Shown here: positions 57,514 through 64,000 of the stretch, piece by piece
How positions within the stretch are numbered: position 1 is the stretch's first letter
Layout: each line of letters begins with the position of its first letter
DNA from: Pseudomonas sp. Gutcm_11s
Lineage (GTDB): Bacteria; Pseudomonadota; Gammaproteobacteria; Pseudomonadales; Pseudomonadaceae
Assembly: GCF_028649395.1 (NCBI RefSeq)
Contig: NZ_JAQSUW010000012.1
Span: forward strand, 1 to 64,000
Length of the DNA: 64,000 nucleotides
Reading direction: 5' to 3'
Program-made: the position numbers and the translations under genes
The notes under the pieces: generated by a model
Database searches by the model: none
What the model was told of the DNA's origin: nothing
What the model saw: the letters and a program-made list of their open reading frames with translations, nothing else

Positions 57514-58029
57514 CAACGCCCGCAGCAGCATTCCGCCCAGAGCCAGGCCGAGGCAGGGCAGCCAGACCCAGCGTGCCTCGGAAACTAGTACGTCGAGGCC
57601 GCGCTGGCTGAAGAAGCCCTGCACGAAGGGCGAGACCTCGATGGGCCGCCAGGGCAGGAAGAAGCGCTGCTCGCTCCATGGCCACAGCCAGGCCACGCCC
57701 AGGCCGCCATCGGTGGCCGCATCCAGCAGGCTGTGCGAGGCACAGGCCAGGGTGATCCAACAGAAGGCCTTGAGCGGGCCGCAGCCCAGCAGGCGGCAGC
57801 CCAGTGCGCCCAGGGTTCCGCAGATTGCGGCAAACAACAGCGAGTGACTGAAACCGCGATGGCCGAAGGCGTCGGCATAGGCGATGCCGAACTTGAAGGC
57901 CAGAACGTCGGCATCCGGCAGCAGGGTGAAGAGCAACCCGGCCAGCAGCAGGCGCGGGGGAATTACCCGCGGCCCGAGTGCCAGTCCCAGGGCCAGGACC
58001 GGCAGCGGGTGGGTGATCAGCGTGGTCAC
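57487..58029 (-). CDS. YdjM-like membrane-associated metal-dependent hydrolase
   Basis: A 180-residue integral membrane protein of the YdjM (LexA-regulated, PF04307-type) family. Metal-ligand candidates are LLPDADVLAFKFG, HRGFSHSLLFA and ASHSLLDAATDGGLG, a spaced His/Asp set typical of the family. Several hydrophobic segments are present. It overlaps waaA tail to tail, and its ATG lies in the TGA of the upstream ahpA gene, so those two are coupled. Biochemical activity of the family is not firmly known. Confidence 0.83.
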   Translation of the reverse strand: MTTLITHPLPVLALGLALGPRVIPPRLLLAGLLFTLLPDADVLAFKFGIAYADAFGHRGFSHSLLFAAICGTLGALGCRLLGCGPLKAFCWITLACASHSLLDAATDGGLGVAWLWPWSEQRFFLPWRPIEVSPFVQGFFSQRGLDVLVSEARWVWLPCLGLALGGMLLRALLRPRQQAF

Positions 58030-59597
58030 GAGTGCTCGTGCATGCGCGCCAGCTGGCGCTCCAGCAGCGAGGGGTAGGGCTCGAGCAGGCGCTCGACGCA
58101 GCTCGCGCCTTCCGGGCTGGCGATGGCGCGGATGCGTGCGCGCTGGCGCAGCAGCGGGTCGTCGGCGACGCTGCGCTGTACCAGCAGCAGGTTGCGGCTG
58201 TGCTGGGCCAGAGCCAGGGCGTCCTGGGCGACTTCGCTGAGCAGCAGCTCGGCCTGGCTCGGGCTGATTTCCTCGTCGGTCTTGGTCAGGCCCAGCTGCA
58301 GCTGCAGGGTGATGCCGCTGTCAGCCACCTCGATCTGCAGGGCGTGGCCGAGGGCGCGCATCAGCTCGCCGCAGCACAGGGCGTGGGTCAGGTAGTCCTC
58401 GTCGCTGTGCTCGCTGGAGAACAGCATCAGGCTGCTGCCGTCATTGAGGGTGAACAGCTTGCCCTGGTACAGCGCGGCGGCCCGTTCCAGGCAGTCACGG
58501 TAGCGCTGCAGCAGTTCCAGCAGGCGGGTGCGCGGCAGGTGGCGTAGCTGCTCCTGGGCGCCGAGCTGGATAGCCAGCACGGCGCTGCTGACATTCTGCT
58601 CCGGCTGCGGCGGCTGGTAGGCAACCGGCGCGGGCTGTGGCTCGAGTTCAGGCTCGACGTTGGCAGGCGCGACCGGTTGCAGGTCGCGCAGGTCGGCGAA
58701 CGGGTCATCTTCCTCGTGCTGGGCCACCGGCTTGGCAGCCGGAGTGGGCGGGGCGAGCTCTTCGTCGTAGTCGTAATCCGCGTCGGCGCGCAGGTTCGGC
58801 ATGTCGAAGCCCGGCTCGCGGACCTCGTCTTCATGGAAGTCGTGCTCGTCGCCGAGGTCGGCGTAGTCGTCCTGTTCCTCGTACTGCGGCTCGGGCTCCG
58901 GCTTCTCCGGCACCAGACGGGCCTGCAGCTGGCGGGCCAGGTCGCCGATCTCGTCCTGGCGGCCAGCGCCGGGGGCAGGGTCGTCCGGATCGCGCAACCA
59001 CACGCGCAGCTGCATCAGCGGCATGGAGATATGGCGGCCGAGGCGCAGGCTGAGCGACATGGCCAAGGCCAGCAGGATCAGGCTGAGCAGGCCCATGCTC
59101 TGCAGGCTGATGGTCATTGGCTGCTGGAACTGCTGCATGTCCAGGCTGATGCGCAGCTGGCCGGCGATCACTTCCTGGAAGGTGATGGGCGTGGAATACA
59201 GGCCTTCGGTCTCGCCGAGAATGCTCTGGGTCGGGCGCGAGCCGGCCTCGGCAAGGATGCGGTTGTCCACGCTGTAGATGGCGGCATGGGCCACCAGCGG
59301 GTTCTTCGCCAGGTTGCTGAGCAGCACGTTGAGGCTGAGGATGTCGTTGGACACCAGCAGCTCGGTGGCCGAGGCAGCGGTCTGCACGGTCAGGCTCTGG
59401 CCGAGGGCGTCGGCCTGCTGCTGCATGGCCTGCTTGAACTGCATGCCCATCACCCAGGCGTAGATCACCAGGGCCAGGGCGACCAGCAACAGGCTATGGC
59501 TGGCGATGCGCAGGGCGAGCGGCACGCGGCGCTGGCGCAGGGCATTGAACAGCAACAGGAAGAAATTGTCGGGTTTGACCTGGACGGGCCGGTTCAC
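58026..59597 (-). CDS. AhpA/YtjB (SMP) family membrane protein
   Basis: A 523-residue protein next to and divergent from serB, as in many gammaproteobacteria. TM1 (about 30-50) and TM2 (about 168-188) flank a periplasmic domain of the SMP/YtjB type (QTAASATELLVSNDILSLNV). A HAMP-like stretch follows, then a long acidic, low-complexity linker (about 225-320; repeated E, D, P and Q). The C-terminal domain (about 330-520) has LAIQLGAQEQLRHLPRTRLL and QGKLFTLNDGSSLMLFSS, which recall a class III cyclase fold without catalytic Asp residues. Function is unknown, and the cyclase-like reading is inference. Confidence 0.78.
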   Translation of the reverse strand: MNRPVQVKPDNFFLLLFNALRQRRVPLALRIASHSLLLVALALVIYAWVMGMQFKQAMQQQADALGQSLTVQTAASATELLVSNDILSLNVLLSNLAKNPLVAHAAIYSVDNRILAEAGSRPTQSILGETEGLYSTPITFQEVIAGQLRISLDMQQFQQPMTISLQSMGLLSLILLALAMSLSLRLGRHISMPLMQLRVWLRDPDDPAPGAGRQDEIGDLARQLQARLVPEKPEPEPQYEEQDDYADLGDEHDFHEDEVREPGFDMPNLRADADYDYDEELAPPTPAAKPVAQHEEDDPFADLRDLQPVAPANVEPELEPQPAPVAYQPPQPEQNVSSAVLAIQLGAQEQLRHLPRTRLLELLQRYRDCLERAAALYQGKLFTLNDGSSLMLFSSEHSDEDYLTHALCCGELMRALGHALQIEVADSGITLQLQLGLTKTDEEISPSQAELLLSEVAQDALALAQHSRNLLLVQRSVADDPLLRQRARIRAIASPEGASCVERLLEPYPSLLERQLARMHEHS

Positions 59598-59743
59598 AGA
59601 GCGCGGCTCTTCTTGAATGGAATTGCCGCGCAGTATAACCAGCGTCCCCAGGCCGGCAAAGCGCCGCCCGTGCCCAGCGCGGCGGGAATAGGGGTAGAAT
59701 GTGCGCCTTTTCGCCGACCCATTTGTACGCCTGGAGTGAAGCC

Positions 59744-60958
59744 TTGCGCGAAATCGTCCTGATCAACATCACCGGGGAAGATCGTCCCGGTCTGACCGCA
59801 GCCATCACCGGTGTGCTGGCGCAGGGCGGGGTGAACATCCTCGACATCGGCCAGGCGGTGATCCACGACACCCTGTCGTTCGGCATCCTGGTCGAGATTC
59901 CGGACACCGAGCGCGGCTCCTCCGTGCTCAAGGACGTGCTGTTCACCGGCTACAAGCTGGACCAGCAGGTGCGTTTCACCCCCGTCTCCGAGGCCGACTA
60001 CCAGCAGTGGGTTGGCGGCCAGGGCAAGAGCCGCTACATCGTCACCCTGCTGACCCGCAAGGTCAGCGCCGAGCAGCTGCAGCGCGTCAGCTCGATCACC
60101 GCCAAGTACGGCCTCAACATCGACCAGATCGACCGCCTCTCCGGGCGCATGCCGCTGGACACCCCGGCTGACCAGGGCAAGGGCTGCATCGAGTTCTCCG
60201 TGCGCGGCGAGCCGGCCGATGTCGATGCGCTGCGCGCCGAGTTCCTCAGCGTGGCCCAGGAGCTCAACGTCGACATCGCCTTCCAGCGCGACTCGGTATT
60301 CCGTCGCAATCGCCGCCTGGCGGTGTTCGACATGGACTCGACGCTGATCGAGGCCGAGGTGATCGACGAGCTGGCCAAGGCCCATGGCGTGGGCGAGCAG
60401 GTGGCCGAGATCACCGAGCGTGCGATGCGTGGCGAGCTGGACTTCCGCGCCAGTTTCAAGGAGCGCATGGCGCTGCTGCAGGGGCTGCCGGAGAGCGTGC
60501 TGGCCGAGATCGGCACCTCGCTGCGCCTGACCGAAGGCGCCGAGGTACTGTTCGCCGAGCTCAAGCGCCTGGGCTACAAGACCGCCATCCTCTCTGGTGG
60601 CTTCACTTATTTCGCCAAGCAGCTGCAGGCCAAGCTGGGCATCGACTATGTGTTCGCCAATGAGCTGCAGATCGTCGATGGCAAAGTCACCGGCGTGGCC
60701 GTCGAGCCTATCGTCGACGCCCTGCGCAAGGCTGACCTGCTGCGCGAGCTGGCCGAGAAGGAAGGCCTGCGCTTGGAGCAGACCATCGCCGTGGGCGACG
60801 GTGCCAACGACCTGCCGATGCTTGGCCTGGCCGGTCTCGGCGTGGCCTTCCGTGCCAAGCCGCTGGTCAAGCAGTCGGCCAAGCAGGCCATCTCTACCCT
60901 GGGCCTGGACGGCATCCTCTACCTGCTCGGTTTCCGTGATCGCGACGGCCAGGACTGA
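59744..60958 (+). CDS. serB: Phosphoserine phosphatase SerB
   Basis: SerB makes L-serine from phosphoserine, the last step of serine synthesis. The 404 residues have two N-terminal ACT domains (about 1-85 and 95-180; REIVLINITGEDRPGLTAA) and a HAD phosphatase domain. The HAD nucleophile motif is FDMDSTLIEAEVI near residue 196, motif II is ILSGGFTYFA and motif III GDGANDLPMLGLAG near 351. The start is TTG with GGAG eight bases before it; the following REIVLINITGED is the exact start of P. aeruginosa SerB. An earlier ATG would add 15 residues not found in the family. Confidence 0.95.
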   Translation: MREIVLINITGEDRPGLTAAITGVLAQGGVNILDIGQAVIHDTLSFGILVEIPDTERGSSVLKDVLFTGYKLDQQVRFTPVSEADYQQWVGGQGKSRYIVTLLTRKVSAEQLQRVSSITAKYGLNIDQIDRLSGRMPLDTPADQGKGCIEFSVRGEPADVDALRAEFLSVAQELNVDIAFQRDSVFRRNRRLAVFDMDSTLIEAEVIDELAKAHGVGEQVAEITERAMRGELDFRASFKERMALLQGLPESVLAEIGTSLRLTEGAEVLFAELKRLGYKTAILSGGFTYFAKQLQAKLGIDYVFANELQIVDGKVTGVAVEPIVDALRKADLLRELAEKEGLRLEQTIAVGDGANDLPMLGLAGLGVAFRAKPLVKQSAKQAISTLGLDGILYLLGFRDRDGQD

Positions 60959-60972
60959 CTGGCGCCGTAATG

Positions 60973-61001
60973 AAAAAGCCCCGCTAGCGCGGGGCTTTTT
61001 T
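60973..61001. terminator. Strong bidirectional terminator between serB and fimX
   Basis: AAAAAGCCCCGC-TAGC-GCGGGGCTTTTTT: a 7-bp GC-rich stem extended by A/T pairs, with T-runs on both strands. It lies 14 nt after the serB stop and 12 nt after the fimX stop. Confidence 0.95.
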
Positions 61002-61012
61002 GTGCGGCTGGA

Positions 61013-63079
61013 TCACTCGTCGCCGGCGGAGAAGTCGTAGTCCATCGACTGGCTGGGGCCCTGCAGGTAGTGGCCCTGGATGTAGTTGACCCCGGCCTGC
61101 CAGAGGGTGGCCAGCACGCTGGCGCTCTCGACGAAGGGCACGATGGTCAGCTTGGCCTGGGCGTGCAGGCTGGCGAGCAGGGTCTTCAGGGCTTCCTGAT
61201 TGTCGGCGTTGGAGAGGTCCTGGGAGAAGGAGCCGTCCACCTTCACGAAGTCGACATTGAGGTGCTTGAGCGTGTTGAACGGGTTCAGTGCGCAGCCGAA
61301 CTGGACCAGAGCGATCTTGCAGTGCAGCTCCGCCAGTCCCTGGGAAAGAGCCTTGGCCTGTTTGAGGTAGGTCACGGCATCGGTTTCGCTGATCTGGAAC
61401 ACCAGGGCGTCGGATGGCAGGCGCGCCGCTTTCAGTGCCACGCTGAGCCACGGTAGCAGGGTCTGGTCCTGCAGGCTGTTGGCCGACAGGTGCACGAACA
61501 GACGGGTGCTGTGGCCCTTGCTGCGGTGCTCGGAGAGCAGCTTGACCGAATTGAGGATGACCCAGCGGTCGAGCTTCTCGGCCAGGCCGGCGTCCTTGGC
61601 GGCGCTGAGGAACTCTGCAGCCGGCACTTCCTCGCCCTGTGGGCTGAGCAGGCGCAGTAGCACTTCGTAGTGCTCGTCGCTGTCGCCGCGCAGGCTGATG
61701 ATCGGCTGGAACAGCAGGCGGAAGCTGTTGTTCTCCAGCGCCTGCTGGATCATCGCGACCAGGCTGCCACGGTTGGCCGCTGCGGCCAGTTCGTCGGCTG
61801 GGTTGTAGACCTTGATCGCGTTGCCTTCGAGTTCGTCGGCGCAGCGGTGGGCGCGGTCGATGACTTCCTGGGCCTTGCTGGTCTGCTCGCTGAGGCCGGC
61901 GACGCCGATCGACAGAGTGGTCTGCACGGTACGCCCGGCGACGTCGAACAGGTGCCCTTCGACTTTCTTCAATAGCGGCTGCAGCTGTTCCGGCAGCTGT
62001 TGCGGGGTAACTCCTGGCAGCAGCGCGGTGAAGACGTCGTCGCCGAAGCGGGCCAGCGCGACGCTGTCGCCGAAGTGGGCGCGCAGCAGGTTGGCCAGGT
62101 CGGTCAGCAGGATGTCGATGCCGGCCAGGCCGACCTCGCCGATGGCGTCGCTGTAACGGTCGAGGCGGATATAGGCGAGGCTGGAGGGCTGGCTTTCGTT
62201 GACCGCGCGCTGGGCGGCGCCATCCATCAGTTCGAGGAAGTAGGTGCGGTTGTACAGGCCGGTCACCAGGTCCTGGCTGCTGATCTCGCGCAGCTTTTCT
62301 TCCAGCTCGGCGTTGTCGCTCTCGGCGCGGATCACCGCCTGGATGCAGGGCTCGCCATCATAGGTGGCCGGGGAGAAGGACATGCGCGCCTGGAAGCGCT
62401 TGCCGTCCGGGCGCACGCCGCCGCAGCTCAGCTCGGCATTGCCTTCGTGGCTGGCGTAGCTCTTGAGGAAGTCCTTGAAGCGGGCCTGATCCTCGCTGGC
62501 GATCAGGTCGATCATCGGCATGCCTTCCAGCTCATCGGCATCCTCGTAATCGAACAGCTTGAGGTAAGCGCGGTTGGCGTAGATGTGCATGCCATCGTGG
62601 ACGTAGGTGATGGCGTCGACCGAGCTGTCGAGCAATAGCTGGCAGCGCTTCTCCGCTTCGCGCAGGGCCACTTCGGCGCTGCGGCGGGCGCGGCGTTCTT
62701 CGAGGTTGGCCAGTTCGCGGTTGGCGACCAGGATCAGGCGCTCGTCCTCGCCTTGCGGCAGGGCATCCTGGGCGCCAAGCATCAGCGCTTCGGTGACGGC
62801 ATCGGAGTCGTTGTCGGCGATCAGCTGGATCACCGGGATGTCCTTGGCCTGGCGGCGGATGGCACTGATCGCCTCGCTGGGCTCGAGGTGCTCGCTGCTG
62901 GGGGCGTTGATCAGCAGGTCCCAGCTCTGCTGCAGCGCTTCGGCCAGGTTGTCGCTGGACGTGATGCGATGAACGCGGGTAGCCCGTCCGGAGTTACGGA
63001 ACAGGCTGACCAGGCGTTCGGCCTCGTTCTGCGAATCCTCGAGGATCAGCAGGCGTATGGTTTTTTTCTCGATGGCCAT
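61013..63079 (-). CDS. fimX: FimX: degenerate REC-PAS-GGDEF-EAL c-di-GMP receptor for type IV pili
   Basis: FimX binds c-di-GMP and promotes type IV pilus assembly and twitching. The 688 residues match P. aeruginosa FimX (691). Order: receiver-like domain (about 8-130) lacking a clear phospho-acceptor context, PAS (about 140-260), GGDEF (about 265-430) and EAL (about 440-688). The cyclase motif is GDDVF (in ARFGDDVFTALL) instead of GGDEF. The EAL motif is EVL (in HYEVLLRLLSPQGEEVP), as in FimX, which makes it a receptor rather than an enzyme. The C-terminal IQGHYLQGPSQSMDYDF fits. It is downstream of the PilZ-like gene on the same strand. Confidence 0.94.
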   Translation of the reverse strand: MAIEKKTIRLLILEDSQNEAERLVSLFRNSGRATRVHRITSSDNLAEALQQSWDLLINAPSSEHLEPSEAISAIRRQAKDIPVIQLIADNDSDAVTEALMLGAQDALPQGEDERLILVANRELANLEERRARRSAEVALREAEKRCQLLLDSSVDAITYVHDGMHIYANRAYLKLFDYEDADELEGMPMIDLIASEDQARFKDFLKSYASHEGNAELSCGGVRPDGKRFQARMSFSPATYDGEPCIQAVIRAESDNAELEEKLREISSQDLVTGLYNRTYFLELMDGAAQRAVNESQPSSLAYIRLDRYSDAIGEVGLAGIDILLTDLANLLRAHFGDSVALARFGDDVFTALLPGVTPQQLPEQLQPLLKKVEGHLFDVAGRTVQTTLSIGVAGLSEQTSKAQEVIDRAHRCADELEGNAIKVYNPADELAAAANRGSLVAMIQQALENNSFRLLFQPIISLRGDSDEHYEVLLRLLSPQGEEVPAAEFLSAAKDAGLAEKLDRWVILNSVKLLSEHRSKGHSTRLFVHLSANSLQDQTLLPWLSVALKAARLPSDALVFQISETDAVTYLKQAKALSQGLAELHCKIALVQFGCALNPFNTLKHLNVDFVKVDGSFSQDLSNADNQEALKTLLASLHAQAKLTIVPFVESASVLATLWQAGVNYIQGHYLQGPSQSMDYDFSAGDE

Positions 63080-63147
63080 TGCAGAACTTGCTTGGAAAGC
63101 GCCGAAGAACGGGCGAAAAAAGGCGACAGATGGTCGTTTCCGGCAAT

Positions 63148-64000
63148 CTACAGCGACTTCCAGAGTGAGTCAAAGTCTTCCTCGCCAGGCTTGGCGGGGG
63201 CTTTCGCCGCTGTGACGGAGGTCCCGGAAGGTGGCTGGGTTTCGGTCAGGGCGCGATATTCGAACTGGCTGAAGCTGCCGGTGCTGGTCTGCTTGCGGCT
63301 GAGCACCGCGCGTGTTTCGTCGCCGTTGTGATTGATCAGTACCTTGTTGCTCTCCTGGAACGGCAGGCGCGGCGTGATCACTGTGGCGGGGCGCGAGATC
63401 ACGCTGATTTCCGGCAGCAGCAGGGCGCGCAAGAACTGGCTGTTCTGCTCGCTCTTGCGCACCAGTTGCACGCCGCAGGGCTGCGCATGGGGGGCGATGA
63501 GCTCGATGCCCATCTGTGTGCCGCCGCCGCGGACCTGACGAATCCAGCGCACCACGGCCACGCTCCAGGCCTGGCCGGGGCTGTCCTGCACGCCCAGCAG
63601 CTCGCCGGCTTGCAGCTGGGCCGGAACCTCGCGGGGCCAGGTCAGGCAGTAGCCGCCGGGGCTGTGGTTGACGATTGGCAGCTCGTGGCTGGGATAGCCC
63701 TCCGCCGTTTCCTCGACAGACTGTTCGCCCGGTTTGATGGCGGCCTTGTACTGGATGTCCTCCATTGGAATGCCGTGTTCCCACTGGCTATTGCGCTGGG
63801 CGTCGAAGGCGCCGGCCCAGACGTCCGGGCCAGTGCCTTCGCCAAGCTTGCTGGCCTTGAACTGGGCACTGCGGGGCACATCTTCGCGCTTGAGCACGTC
63901 GGCGAAGCTGCGCTGGCCGGCCAGGTTGAAGTGCAGCGCCGACATGCCGATGCACAGGGTCAGGCTGCCGCGTCCCGGGCTGCGGTTGAAGGTGCGTTCG
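63148..64000 (-). CDS. PilZ-like protein upstream of fimX (5' end cut by window edge)
   Basis: The visible 283 codons run to the window edge without a stop. The in-frame sequence before the first visible ATG (ERTFNRSPGRGSLTLCIG then MSALHFNLAGQ) looks coding, so the true start lies outside. The middle contains NHSPGGYCLTWPREVPAQLQ and GTQMGIELIAPHAQP, resembling a PilZ beta-barrel with the N-x-S-x2-G element; an RxxxR c-di-GMP motif is not seen in the visible part. It sits where P. aeruginosa has PA4958 and is probably co-transcribed with fimX (68-bp gap). Whether it binds c-di-GMP is open. Confidence 0.72.
   Translation of the reverse strand, partial: ERTFNRSPGRGSLTLCIGMSALHFNLAGQRSFADVLKREDVPRSAQFKASKLGEGTGPDVWAGAFDAQRNSQWEHGIPMEDIQYKAAIKPGEQSVEETAEGYPSHELPIVNHSPGGYCLTWPREVPAQLQAGELLGVQDSPGQAWSVAVVRWIRQVRGGGTQMGIELIAPHAQPCGVQLVRKSEQNSQFLRALLLPEISVISRPATVITPRLPFQESNKVLINHNGDETRAVLSRKQTSTGSFSQFEYRALTETQPPSGTSVTAAKAPAKPGEEDFDSLWKSL

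Overview
The window is chromosomal DNA of a Pseudomonas species. GC content is high, and gene content and order follow the P. aeruginosa PA5023-PA4988 block (selO, mscK, cvrA, acyl-CoA dehydrogenase, msrA, dipA, aceF-aceE, glnE, ilvE, LPS core genes, msbA, hldE, an SMR/LysR pair, waaA), followed by serB and fimX. Several inserted genes and diverged proteins argue against P. aeruginosa itself. I see no tRNA or rRNA gene, IS element, phage or CRISPR array.

Region 1 (1-10.4 kb) holds a type VI secretion hcp gene running off the left edge behind a good sigma-54 promoter, then selO, a MscK-type channel, a K+/H+ antiporter, an acyl-CoA dehydrogenase and the 23S rRNA methyltransferase rlmJ. Region 2 (10.4-25.5 kb) is the most accessory part. 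It has a secreted CSLREAI beta-helix protein, a very short chemoreceptor, an orphan DctP, an HD-GYP phosphodiesterase and a malate:quinone oxidoreductase with a lipoprotein-like signal. It continues with a PadR regulator divergent from a RetSat/CrtI-like flavoenzyme with paired palindromic operators, a YjfB-like small protein, msrA, dipA, a secreted unknown protein and an MFS exporter. Region 3 (25.5-34.2 kb) is central metabolism. aceEF diverges from glnE across two matching palindromes, and ilvE follows.

Region 4 (34.2-51.9 kb) is the LPS core/lipid A locus. It starts with a tightly overlapping run waaF-waaC-waaG-waaP-wapP-wapQ-(tandem-kinase protein), then a carbamoyltransferase, a GT2 enzyme, WapH and a WapR-like GT2. 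An opposing operon, waaL-kinase-acetyltransferase, meets it head-on, and msbA and hldE follow. Region 5 (51.9-64 kb) contains a conserved unknown protein, an aldo/keto reductase-flavoprotein pair, an SMR exporter with a divergent LysR regulator, waaA, a YdjM-like membrane protein, AhpA, serB, the degenerate c-di-GMP protein fimX, and a PilZ-like gene cut by the right edge.

Themes: (i) a nearly complete inner-core assembly, phosphorylation and export pathway, with kinase-fold proteins, two of which lack the usual catalytic Asp; (ii) three c-di-GMP proteins of different predicted activity (HD-GYP intact, DipA with EAL intact and GGDEF degenerate, FimX with both degenerate); (iii) several divergent promoters with clear paired operators. 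Family calls rest on recognised motifs and remembered homologues, not on database searches. Start sites were chosen from Shine-Dalgarno position, overlap with the upstream stop, and usual family length.
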